8,694 nucleotides of DNA from Rickettsiales bacterium (GCA_002711625.1 PARR01000015.1:3745-12438); one strand, 5' to 3'; positions 1-6,268 are shown, counted from the first letter of the stretch. Program-made: numbers and translations. The notes: a model not told the origin generated them from the sequence alone.

Positions 1-612
1 AATTTTTTTTCCAAAAAAATTCAATTTATTTAATTTTTGAATTATTTCTTTGTGAATATTATTTTTTGTCTTACTGGCATCTATTTTGATAATTTTATTT
101 TCATTTTGAGAAAGTTTTAAAAAATATTTTCTAATATTTTTATGAAAAGTATAATTTTTTAATTCAAATTTGTTTTTTCTTTGTGCTCTTTTTACTCCTA
201 TCTCAGGATTAATGTCGAGATAGAATGTTATATCTGGAAAAAGATTTTTGGAAAAATGTTTATGAAGATATTTGAAGATATTTAAAGGAATTTTATTCAT
301 AAGTACTTGATAACATAGGGTTGAGTATACAAATCTATCGCACACAACTAATCTTTTCTTTAAATTTGGTAATATGGTTTTCGTAACATGTTCGTGTCTA
401 GCAGCACAAATAAGTAAAAGTTCAGATTCTGGTAGAAATAGATTTCGCTTATCTAATATAAGCTTTCTAATTTTCTCAGATGCATTATTTCCACCTGGTT
501 CTCTTGTAAGGAAGAAGTCTATATTATTTTTTTGTAAGCATTTTGAAAGTTTGTTTATTTGAGTTGTTTTGCCAGCCCCCTCTCCTCCTTCAAATGAAAT
601 AAACTTTTTCAT
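1..612 (-). CDS. tmk: Thymidylate kinase, C-terminus cut by window edge
   Basis: Phosphorylates dTMP to dTDP with ATP in the cytoplasm, a step in dTTP synthesis. My reading of the minus strand gives 204 codons with no stop up to base 1, so only the last few residues of a roughly 205-215 residue family can be missing. Visible motifs: P-loop GGEGAGKT at residues 9-16, the dTMP-binding TREPGG at 36-41, the DRF (DRY/H-type) motif at 92-94 followed by a YSTLCYQ stretch, the PDITFYLDI strand at about 126-134, and a basic LID segment (RAQRKNKFE) near 142-150. The ATG shares one base with the stop of the upstream carboxypeptidase gene (TAATG), which points to coupled translation; I see no Shine-Dalgarno. 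In related genomes tmk is often followed by holB, which would lie off the left edge (inference). Identification is secure. Confidence 0.96.
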   Translation of the reverse strand, partial: MKKFISFEGGEGAGKTTQINKLSKCLQKNNIDFFLTREPGGNNASEKIRKLILDKRNLFLPESELLLICAARHEHVTKTILPNLKKRLVVCDRFVYSTLCYQVLMNKIPLNIFKYLHKHFSKNLFPDITFYLDINPEIGVKRAQRKNKFELKNYTFHKNIRKYFLKLSQNENKIIKIDASKTKNNIHKEIIQKLNKLNFFGKKI

Positions 613-1739
613 TATTTAACTAAAGCTGTTTCACCAAAAATGAGATACTTAAGATTTTGAATAATTTTCCCAAAAAAATTTAATTCTGAAACGTTTTCAT
701 TTGAAAATAATTCAAAGCTTTTTAAGATTTCTTTATCTTTCTTTATAAAAAAATCTGCAACCTTTTGATTTTTGCTGATTGGGGCAATTAAAGGTGATTT
801 ATATCTTAAAATAAATTTCACATCATTTTTTATTTTTTTCGGAACGGTTATATTTATTTTTGTTTTACTGAAAATACCTATAGATTTTTTATTTCCACCC
901 CAAACCGCTAACGATTCAAAAATCTTATTTTCACCAACGATATTTAAATTGATAAATTGACTAAAACCAAGTTGGGCTAGTCTTTTTGACTCTTCACTTC
1001 TTTTTTTACTTGATGAAAGACCGTTTAAAATCAAAATTAATCTTCTATCACTTTTTTTTGCAGAGGCTACTAATCCATAACCTCCGAGTGAAGTATGACC
1101 AGTTTTCAAACCATCGGCATTTAATTCAGAAAAAATCAACGGGTTCCTATTAAATTGTTTTATTTTATTATATGTAAATTGTTTTTCTGCGTAGTAGTGA
1201 TAGTATTCTGGATAATCTGTTATAGTTCTAACAGCTAAAGTTAATAAGTCTCTCGACGTCATTAAATGTTCCTCATCTGGCCAACCGGTTGAATTAGTAA
1301 AATTAGAATTTGTTAAACCGAGTTCTTTTGCAAGAGAGTTCATTTCTTCCACAAAGTTTTCTTCACTTCCAGATAATCCTTCTGCTAATGTTATACATGC
1401 ATCATTACCAGACTGAACTATTATTCCTCTTATTAGATCTTCAACTGAAACATAAGAATTCACATTCAAAAACATTCGAGATCCTCCTTTTTTCCATGCC
1501 TTTTTACTTACTTTAAATTTATCCGTTAATTGAACTTCACCATCTTTAAGTTTTTTGAAAAGTAAATAAATTGTCATTAATTTACTCATAGAACTCGGAG
1601 ACATAAATTCATCTGCATTTTTTTCGTAAATAATTGATTTTGTCTCTAAATCATACAAAAGAGCTTGTTTTGCAGTCGTATCAATTGCAAGACAAGATTT
1701 AAAAGCTAACGCTATTAATAAAAAAATTGTTTTAAACAT
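612..1739 (-). CDS. dacF: D-alanyl-D-alanine carboxypeptidase (PBP5/6, DacC/DacF family)
   Basis: Removes the terminal D-Ala from peptidoglycan stem pentapeptides in the periplasm. The 375-residue protein has a signal peptide with likely cleavage after SCLA (residue 18). The three serine-peptidase motifs follow: SMSK (nucleophile Ser50, Lys53), SGN (110-112) and KTG (212-214). The C-terminal part from about 275 looks like the PBP5 beta-rich domain and ends in an amphipathic stretch (FFGKIIQNLKYLIF) typical of the membrane anchor. I chose the ATG at 1739 rather than the in-frame ATG at 1775: it puts the signal peptide at the N-terminus and starts one base after the rlpA stop, whereas the longer form adds 12 residues inside rlpA. 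Cys16 lies in FKSC, a poor lipobox, so I treat it as a cleaved signal peptide. The dacC/dacF naming is interchangeable here. Confidence 0.94.
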   Translation of the reverse strand: MFKTIFLLIALAFKSCLAIDTTAKQALLYDLETKSIIYEKNADEFMSPSSMSKLMTIYLLFKKLKDGEVQLTDKFKVSKKAWKKGGSRMFLNVNSYVSVEDLIRGIIVQSGNDACITLAEGLSGSEENFVEEMNSLAKELGLTNSNFTNSTGWPDEEHLMTSRDLLTLAVRTITDYPEYYHYYAEKQFTYNKIKQFNRNPLIFSELNADGLKTGHTSLGGYGLVASAKKSDRRLILILNGLSSSKKRSEESKRLAQLGFSQFINLNIVGENKIFESLAVWGGNKKSIGIFSKTKINITVPKKIKNDVKFILRYKSPLIAPISKNQKVADFFIKKDKEILKSFELFSNENVSELNFFGKIIQNLKYLIFGETALVK

Positions 1740-1740
1740 T

Positions 1741-2715
1741 TTAATTAATAATAAGATTGATTCCTGTAAAACCAAGTTGAGTTAATTTTTCTTTTATTTC
1801 TCGTGCGATTTGGATATTTTTTATTGGGCCAATTCGAACCTTGTATAAATATTTGTCATCCGTAAACTCTCTTTTAATATATGCACTAAAATCTTCTAAC
1901 TTTCTTAATAAAGTTTTAGCATTTCTATGATCTTTGAACGCTGCAATTTGTAATTCCATTAAGTCGTTATCCGATAAAGTGAGGTTATCAAAACTTGCAT
2001 ATTTTTCAGTCTTTTTTTGTTCTTTATCGTCAGTAATTTCTTTTTTAGCATTTTCAGGAAAATCAATTTGAATTTTTTTTTTTGAATTGTTGTGGGTTAG
2101 CTTATCAACCCCTGCAAATTTATCTTTAATTTTTTTTTTTTTAATTTTCTTAATTTTTGCAGGTTTAGCTTTTATTCCATTATGAACGCTGGCCATCATA
2201 GCAATATCTCTTGATTCATTTTCTAGTATCTGTACTCTTACATTTGCAGTTCCTTTATTAGCAAAACCAAGAACCTCAGCTGCTTTTTTTGATAAATCTA
2301 TTATTCTTTTTCTTGCAAATGGACCTCTGTCATTAATCCTTACTTTTGGCAGAACTTTACCATTTTCAAGATTAGTAATTCTTACAAATGACGGTAAAGG
2401 TAGTGTTTTATGAGCTGCTGAAATTTTATTTTGGTCAAAAGTTTCTCCATTTGCCGTTTTTTTTCCATGAAATTTTGGCCCATACCAAGATGCTACTCCA
2501 GTTTCATCATAATCGTAATCAACAGCTGGATAGTACCATTTACCATTTATCCTATATGGATTACCTATTTTATATTTTGGTTTTTCACCCCATGTTCCTA
2601 ATCTTTTTGCTGAATTAACAAGGAAAATAGTTTCTGAACAGCTGTTCAAAAATAATAAAATTGAGAGAAAAATTAGAGTTTTTCTTATAATATTTTGCTT
2701 ATTTTTTAACTTCAT
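1741..2715 (-). CDS. rlpA: RlpA septal lytic transglycosylase lipoprotein with SPOR domain
   Basis: RlpA family enzymes cleave glycan strands stripped of stem peptides, mostly at the division septum. The 324-residue product starts with a lipoprotein signal peptide ending in LNSC (Cys26), so it is probably outer-membrane anchored. The double-psi beta-barrel domain runs from about 70 to 165, with GVASWYGPKFHGKKTANGE at 73-91, AAHKTLP at 100-106 and RINDRGPF at 126-133. Glu91, His102 and Asp129 match the family's conserved Glu/His/Asp set by spacing. A Lys-rich linker (about 180-235) leads to a C-terminal SPOR domain (about 250-324) that would bind denuded septal glycan. The ATG at 2715 lies 17 bases inside the end of mltB, without a clear Shine-Dalgarno, which suggests translational coupling. 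The linker is encoded by unusually long T-runs (listed separately). Confidence 0.95.
   Translation of the reverse strand: MKLKNKQNIIRKTLIFLSILLFLNSCSETIFLVNSAKRLGTWGEKPKYKIGNPYRINGKWYYPAVDYDYDETGVASWYGPKFHGKKTANGETFDQNKISAAHKTLPLPSFVRITNLENGKVLPKVRINDRGPFARKRIIDLSKKAAEVLGFANKGTANVRVQILENESRDIAMMASVHNGIKAKPAKIKKIKKKKIKDKFAGVDKLTHNNSKKKIQIDFPENAKKEITDDKEQKKTEKYASFDNLTLSDNDLMELQIAAFKDHRNAKTLLRKLEDFSAYIKREFTDDKYLYKVRIGPIKNIQIAREIKEKLTQLGFTGINLIIN
2073..2083. repeat. T11 homopolymer inside rlpA linker
   Basis: Eleven consecutive T on the plus strand (A11 in the rlpA coding sense) encode a lysine cluster in the linker between the barrel and SPOR domains. Such runs are prone to replication or transcription slippage. 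A one-base change here would remove the SPOR domain but leave the catalytic barrel intact. Confidence 0.85.
2130..2142. repeat. T13 homopolymer inside rlpA linker
   Basis: Thirteen consecutive T on the plus strand (A13 in the coding sense) cover roughly codons 192-196 of rlpA, within its Lys/Ile linker. It is the longest mononucleotide run I noticed in the window and lies about 46 bases from the T11 run. The reading frame is intact across both in this sequence. Confidence 0.88.
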
Positions 2716-3676
2716 CAGCTAATAGAAAAACAGTTAACGCAAAGTAGTTGGATCTGTTCCACTTCAGTATAACATCAAAATTCTCTGTTACTAAAAAGAA
2801 ATTATTGTTACTGTCAGGAATAACTAAGCGTAACATTTGGTTAATATCATATTGTTTTTTTAAAATTATCCCTTGTTCAGTCCAAAAATCAACATCTCCT
2901 AAGTATTTTTTTTCAGCAAGTTTTAGTAAATCCTGATTTGGGGGTATCTTGACTTTTTCACCCCAATGTAAATTTTCAATCCACCCCATTTTTGATAAAT
3001 AATTAGCAGCTGAGGCAAGAGCATCTACTTTATTAAAAAGATTTTTTTTTCCATCGTTGTCAAAATCAACAGCATAACTTTCGAAAGTACTTGGCATGAA
3101 CTGAGTTTGACCAAAAGCTCCTGCCCAGGATCCTCGAAATTGTTCATTTTTCAAATGATTGTCATCGATTATTTGAAGTGCTTTAGACAATTCTTTGAGA
3201 AAAAAATTTTTTCTTCTACCATCATAGGCTAATGAGGCTAATGACCTAATAATATCAAATTTCCCCACATATTTTCCAAATGCAGTTTCTATACTCCATA
3301 GGGATAAAATTATACCTTTATCTACTTCATAATAATGTTCAAGTTTATCTAGTAACCCATTGTTTTCATTGAATTTATTATTTATTTCTTTAATAACACT
3401 ATTGTTAATCCTTTTTGATAAATAATCTTCAAATTCAAGAGTAAATTCAGGTTGTTTTCTATCTAATTCTATAACTCTTTTATTAAATGTAATTGACTCT
3501 AGGTACATTAAAGTATCTTTACTTAATTGATTGCTAAGTTGTAGTTTAAGATTTTTTTTCCAATCATCCCATGATATCTGATTATTTTGTTTAAAATTCA
3601 AATTAGGTTTGTCATTACTTCCTGCGAATACAAAACCTGCACTGAGTAATAAGAACATAATAATTAGATTTATCAA
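2699..3676 (-). CDS. mltB: Lytic murein transglycosylase B
   Basis: Cleaves the MurNAc-GlcNAc bond of peptidoglycan with formation of 1,6-anhydromuramic ends, in the periplasm. The 325-residue protein has an N-terminal hydrophobic signal (IIMFLLLSAGFVFA, likely cut after Ala18) with no lipobox, so unlike E. coli MltB it is probably soluble or loosely attached. The N-terminal signal lacks Lys/Arg. The family signature is clear: SIETAFGKYVG with catalytic Glu130, SLAYDGRR near 148-155, GAFGQTQFMPS at 186-196, and an Asp-rich DFDNDGKKN loop at 204-212. The start is a TTG at 3676 that overlaps the upstream stop codon (TTGA); a GAG six bases upstream supports it. The ATG at 3658 is an alternative that would shorten the signal by six residues. 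The 3' end overlaps rlpA by 17 bases. Confidence 0.94.
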   Translation of the reverse strand: MINLIIMFLLLSAGFVFAGSNDKPNLNFKQNNQISWDDWKKNLKLQLSNQLSKDTLMYLESITFNKRVIELDRKQPEFTLEFEDYLSKRINNSVIKEINNKFNENNGLLDKLEHYYEVDKGIILSLWSIETAFGKYVGKFDIIRSLASLAYDGRRKNFFLKELSKALQIIDDNHLKNEQFRGSWAGAFGQTQFMPSTFESYAVDFDNDGKKNLFNKVDALASAANYLSKMGWIENLHWGEKVKIPPNQDLLKLAEKKYLGDVDFWTEQGIILKKQYDINQMLRLVIPDSNNNFFLVTENFDVILKWNRSNYFALTVFLLADEVKK

Positions 3677-4821
3677 TTGAATCTCAAATTATTTCTATTT
3701 AGTTCAGAAATTGATTTACATCCCATGAGTTTCATATCTTTTTGAAGTTCTTTTTCAAGATTTGAGATAGCCTTTGTAACTCCATCGACACCTCCAGCAG
3801 CTAGAGCATACAAATACAGCCTGCCTCCTGAACAGGCATTTGCTCCCATAGAAATAGCTTTTAAAATGTGCGTTCCTCTTCTTATACCGCCGTCGCAAAT
3901 AATCTCAATTTTCCCTCCCACTTTATCAACGATTTCTTCTAGTTGATCAAATGGTGACCTTGAACCATCAAGTTGACGTCCCCCATGATTAGAGACCATA
4001 ATTGCATCGGCTCCAATATCAACAGCTTTTTGTGCGTCTTCACTGGACATGATTCCTTTCAGGCAAAAGGTTCCTCCCCATTTTTTTCTGACCATTTCAG
4101 CGTCTTTCCAATTCATATTCTGATCGAGCATATTGGAAAAATAATCAGAAACAGAAATTTGTATATCAGTTCCTTCTTTTACATAGTCACTTAAGAAAGG
4201 AAGGTCAAATTTCTTCCTGAACAAGTAGTTTAAAGTCCAATAAGGAGACACCATAAAGCTTATTAGGCTTCTTAGGGTTAATTTTGGAGGAGAAGTGAAG
4301 CCTGTTTTAAGATCTCTTTCTCTATTGCCACCAGTGATTGTATCAACAGTAAGAGCAAGCGCATTAATTTTATAGTCTTTACACTTGTCGATCATTGAAT
4401 TTGTAAGTCCCTTGTCTTTATGATAATAAAGTTGGAAGATCTTTGGTGCATTAATTGTTTGTATGTCTTCGATAGAAACTGTTGATAAAGAAGATATTCC
4501 AAAGAAAGTATTAAATTTTTCAGCTGCTTTTGCAACTGCTAATTCGCCTTGATAGTGAAACAATCTTTGAAGTGCGGTAGGTGAAAGAAAAAAAGGAAGG
4601 TCAATCTTTTCTCCTAAAATTTTAGTTTTTAAGCTTATTTTTTCTACTGACCTTAAGACTTTTGGAACAAGATAGCATTCTTCAAAAGATTCAGTGTTCC
4701 TTCTATATGTAACTTCATCGTCAGCTGCACCGTCTATATAATGAAATATAGGAGATGGAAGTCTTCTTTTTGCAAGTTTTTTGAAGTCATTTACATTGTT
4801 ACATTTTTCTATGATATTCAT
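3673..4821 (-). CDS. lldD: FMN-dependent alpha-hydroxy-acid dehydrogenase/oxidase (L-lactate dehydrogenase-like)
   Basis: Oxidises a 2-hydroxy acid to the 2-oxo acid using FMN. The substrate is not certain: L-lactate, glycolate and mandelate enzymes all share this fold. The 382-residue protein has the expected length. Visible family features: the N-terminal FHYIDGAADDE (26-36), LSPTALQRLFH in the barrel, FQLYYHKDKG, LTVDTITGGNRERD, the active-site SNHGGRQLDGS with catalytic His279 and Arg282, and the FMN-phosphate segment CDGGIRRGTH followed by GANACSGGRLYLYALAAGG near the C-terminus. I chose ATG 4821: the frame stays open to 5082, but those 87 codons lie antisense to the divergent methyltransferase and carry no family sequence. 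It is the first gene of the minus-strand cluster and its TGA overlaps the mltB TTG start. The symbol reflects the family, not proven lactate use. Confidence 0.9.
   Translation of the reverse strand: MNIIEKCNNVNDFKKLAKRRLPSPIFHYIDGAADDEVTYRRNTESFEECYLVPKVLRSVEKISLKTKILGEKIDLPFFLSPTALQRLFHYQGELAVAKAAEKFNTFFGISSLSTVSIEDIQTINAPKIFQLYYHKDKGLTNSMIDKCKDYKINALALTVDTITGGNRERDLKTGFTSPPKLTLRSLISFMVSPYWTLNYLFRKKFDLPFLSDYVKEGTDIQISVSDYFSNMLDQNMNWKDAEMVRKKWGGTFCLKGIMSSEDAQKAVDIGADAIMVSNHGGRQLDGSRSPFDQLEEIVDKVGGKIEIICDGGIRRGTHILKAISMGANACSGGRLYLYALAAGGVDGVTKAISNLEKELQKDMKLMGCKSISELNRNNLRFN
3683..3685 (-). promoter_or_regulatory. Weak Shine-Dalgarno (GAG) for mltB TTG start
   Basis: A minus-strand GAG lies six bases upstream of the TTG at 3676, within the final codons of the lldD-like gene. 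The in-frame ATG at 3658 has only AT-rich sequence before it. The match is three bases, so it favours the TTG start only mildly. Confidence 0.35.
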
Positions 4822-4846
4822 ATTAATAAATATAGTGTAATAATAA
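4822..4846. promoter_or_regulatory. 25-base divergent intergenic region between lldD-like gene and methyltransferase
   Basis: Only 25 bases, all but two of them A or T, separate the two ATG codons. TATAGT at 4831-4836 could be a -10 for the plus-strand gene. TATATT read on the minus strand (4834-4829) could be a -10 for the other. Either would give a near-leaderless mRNA, and any -35 boxes would lie inside the opposing coding sequence. No Shine-Dalgarno is seen for either gene. These are motif guesses in a highly AT-rich region, where TATA-like hexamers are common. Confidence 0.3.
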
Positions 4847-5617
4847 ATGGATAATATAAAAAAAAAACATTTAATAAAAAAGAAAAAAAAAATTATCTCA
4901 TTGTTTAACGATATCTCTTCCATGGATGAAACTTCCATAAAATTTTTTGGACAGCAAACCGATAACTTTATGAATTCAATAAAAATTTCATTGTTTGAAT
5001 CACTTGCAAAAAAAAAAACTCTCCCGGAATGGTTAACAAAATTAAGTGGTCTTTCAGGAAGAAAATATAGAGTTTTAATCAATAACCTTGTTAAAAGAAT
5101 GAAAAATCCAAAATACCTAGAGATTGGCTCGTTTACGGGTTCTACAGCATGTTCCGCAAGTTTTAAGAATAATTTGAAAATAACCTGTATTGATAATTGG
5201 AGTCAGAGATTTGATCAAAATATTAATCCCGAGAAGGAGTTTAATAACAACATTAAAAAATGTATAACACCAAATTCAAATTTTAAAGTCATTAATTCAG
5301 ATTTTAGAAAAGTAGATTTTAAAAAAATTGGAAAATTTAATATTTTTCTATTTGATGGACCGCACCATTTAGAAGATCACATTGATGGAATCTCTATGGT
5401 TCAAGATGCTTTGGAAAATAAATTCATTCTAATTATAGACGATTGGAACTGGGTTCAGGTAAGAGATGGAACGTTTTTAGCTCTTGATAACCTTAAACTA
5501 AAGATCATCTCACAATTAGAGATTAGAACAACTCATGACGGAAGTAATTCGTTGTGTGATGGAGAAAATAGTGATTGGCATCAGGGATATTCTTTTTTTG
5601 TTATTGAAAAAATGTAA
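4847..5617 (+). CDS. Class I SAM-dependent methyltransferase (Methyltransf_24-like), substrate unknown
   Basis: A 256-residue protein with a Rossmann-type methyltransferase core. Motif I is YLEIGSFTGST (90-100); ITCIDNWS (112-119) ends strand 2 with acidic Asp116, the likely ribose-binding position; NSDFRKVDF (150-158) follows; and NIFLFDGPHHLEDH (165-178) resembles motif IV of the family that includes TylF/cephalosporin hydroxylase-like sugar or small-molecule methyltransferases. LIIDDWNW (195-202) is a further conserved-looking acidic strand. The first about 85 residues precede the core and begin with a very Lys-rich segment encoded by two A10 runs. An internal ATG at 4922 (Met26) is an alternative start that would omit that segment. 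No Shine-Dalgarno is visible. It stands alone between divergent lldD-like and convergent yajQ-side genes, so context gives no substrate. The fold assignment is firm; the substrate is unknown. Confidence 0.85.
   Translation: MDNIKKKHLIKKKKKIISLFNDISSMDETSIKFFGQQTDNFMNSIKISLFESLAKKKTLPEWLTKLSGLSGRKYRVLINNLVKRMKNPKYLEIGSFTGSTACSASFKNNLKITCIDNWSQRFDQNINPEKEFNNNIKKCITPNSNFKVINSDFRKVDFKKIGKFNIFLFDGPHHLEDHIDGISMVQDALENKFILIIDDWNWVQVRDGTFLALDNLKLKIISQLEIRTTHDGSNSLCDGENSDWHQGYSFFVIEKM
4858..4892. repeat. Two A10 runs at the start of the methyltransferase gene
   Basis: A10 at 4858-4867 and A10 at 4883-4892 encode most of the Lys-rich N-terminus (residues 5-15). A third run, A11, lies at 5008-5018 (Lys55-57). 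Slippage in the first two would shift the frame upstream of the alternative Met26 start, so a shorter product could still be made. Confidence 0.8.
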
Positions 5618-5626
5618 CTATTTTTT
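5607..5626. terminator. All-AT inverted repeat over convergent stop codons, possible weak bidirectional terminator
   Basis: AAAAAAT at 5607-5613 and ATTTTTT at 5620-5626 are perfect 7-base complements around a 6-base loop that contains the methyltransferase stop and part of the opposing stop. Each strand would present an A-U stem ending in a U-rich arm. With no GC pair the stem would be weak, so this may be chance in AT-rich DNA. It is the only terminator-like structure I see at this convergent junction, where no spacer exists. Confidence 0.25.
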
Positions 5627-5761
5627 ATTAAGTATTTTTGAAACAACCGAAGAAACTCTAGTTGAATCTTTTTTTCCTAAATATTTTAAAAGAGCAAGTT
5701 TGTCTTCAAATTTGTTTCCAGTATCTTCTAATAACTTTTTTATTTTTTGTTTTTCATTCAT
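5618..5761 (-). CDS. Small hypothetical protein (47 aa) directly downstream of yajQ
   Basis: An ATG three bases after the yajQ stop opens a 47-residue frame ending in TAG at 5618-5620. The product starts MNEKQKIKKLLEDTG and ends VSSVVSKILNKK. It is soluble, strongly charged and predicted mostly helical by eye, with no signal peptide, membrane segment or Cys. I do not recognise a family. Support for a real gene: an AGAG Shine-Dalgarno with an eight-base spacer, near-contiguity with yajQ as expected for a two-gene operon, a complete frame filling exactly the space up to the methyltransferase stop, and amino-acid usage like the neighbours. Against it: it is short and has no recognised homologue. 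A plus-strand frame also covers this interval but looks worse (see rejected items). Confidence 0.55.
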   Translation of the reverse strand: MNEKQKIKKLLEDTGNKFEDKLALLKYLGKKDSTRVSSVVSKILNKK

Positions 5762-5764
5762 AAT

Positions 5765-6250
5765 TCAATCTCTAAAGTTTATAAATTGCAGAGGTTGCTT
5801 GATATCAAGTTCTTTAATAAAGTGAATAGCCTCTTGCAATATGTCTCTTTTATTTCCTGATATTCTTAGTTCGTCTCCGCGAATATTTATTTGAATTTTC
5901 ATTTTTTTTTCTTTAATCGCTTTATTTATTTTTTGAGCATTATTTTTATCAATACCTTGGATAATTTTTGATGTCTGTTTGAGTAACCCACCTCTGGAGC
6001 CTTCAACTTTACTAAACTCAAATGCACCCGAAGATACTTTCCTCTTTACAAGATGAGTTCTAAAAATTTGTTGAACTTGATCAATTTTGTATTGGTCTTC
6101 AGCTATAATTTCAACTATTTCTTCATTTCTTGAAACCTGTGATTGACTATTTTTAAAGTCATACCTGTTTGATATTTCTTTGGTTGCTCCGTTGATTGCA
6201 TTGTCAACCTCGGAAATATCAGTCTTAGAAACGATATCAAAAGATGGCAA
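5765..6250 (-). CDS. yajQ: YajQ family nucleotide-binding protein (UPF0234/DUF520)
   Basis: Small cytoplasmic protein of 161 residues, the normal family length. Members bind nucleotides, and some (in Xanthomonas and Pseudomonas) bind cyclic di-GMP and act as regulators; whether this one does is unknown. Conserved sequence spans the protein: MPSFDIVSKTD at the N-terminus, NRYDFKNS at 28-35 (family form RYDFKGS, here Asn replaces Gly), the central VKRKVSSGAFEF, KKMKIQINIRGDELRISG, and the C-terminal LQFINFRD. The start is TTG at 6250, supported by an AGAGG Shine-Dalgarno with a five-base spacer and by the exact MPSFDIVSK family N-terminus. A good promoter lies upstream. Its last codons (FRD-stop) carry the Shine-Dalgarno of the following small ORF. 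Confidence 0.96.
   Translation of the reverse strand: MPSFDIVSKTDISEVDNAINGATKEISNRYDFKNSQSQVSRNEEIVEIIAEDQYKIDQVQQIFRTHLVKRKVSSGAFEFSKVEGSRGGLLKQTSKIIQGIDKNNAQKINKAIKEKKMKIQINIRGDELRISGNKRDILQEAIHFIKELDIKQPLQFINFRD
5770..5773 (-). promoter_or_regulatory. Shine-Dalgarno (AGAG) for the 47-aa small ORF
   Basis: AGAG on the minus strand lies within the last codons of yajQ, eight bases before the ATG at 5761. It is one reason to take the small ORF as translated. The Arg-Asp codons it sits in are part of the conserved yajQ C-terminus, so the motif could also be incidental. Confidence 0.4.
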
Positions 6251-6255
6251 AATAA

Positions 6256-6260
6256 CCTCT
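6256..6260 (-). promoter_or_regulatory. Shine-Dalgarno (AGAGG) deciding the yajQ TTG start
   Basis: AGAGG on the minus strand sits five bases before the TTG at 6250. With no competing upstream ATG and the family-typical N-terminus beginning exactly at the TTG, it fixes the start. Confidence 0.7.
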
Positions 6261-6268
6261 ATAAAAAT

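Noticed and set aside
374..562. Plus-strand frame opposite tmk
   Set aside because: It is antisense to the conserved core of tmk, has no recognisable domain, and its composition is that of a reverse-strand shadow. Similar plus-strand frames at 772-960, 1310-1516, 2388-2618, 2748-2936 and 3973-4194 were dismissed for the same reason.
1692..1694. Possible lipoprotein Cys (residue 16) in the carboxypeptidase signal peptide
   Set aside because: The preceding residues are FKS, which do not fit the Leu-[small]-[Gly/Ala/Ser]-Cys lipobox. A cleaved signal peptide plus C-terminal amphipathic anchor is the family norm.
1740..1775. Longer start for the carboxypeptidase gene at 1775
   Set aside because: The extra 12 residues overlap the end of rlpA and push the signal peptide inward. 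The ATG at 1739 is one base after the rlpA stop and puts the signal at the N-terminus.
4822..5082. 87-codon N-terminal extension of the lldD-like gene
   Set aside because: It lies antisense to the methyltransferase start, is dominated by poly-Phe from the A-tracts, and has no hydroxyacid-oxidase sequence. The family N-terminus begins naturally at the ATG at 4821.
5535..5825. 96-codon plus-strand frame across the methyltransferase end and yajQ end
   Set aside because: It starts inside the methyltransferase in another frame and runs antisense through the small ORF and the conserved yajQ C-terminus. Its hydrophobic, Ser/Phe-rich product is typical of an antisense shadow.
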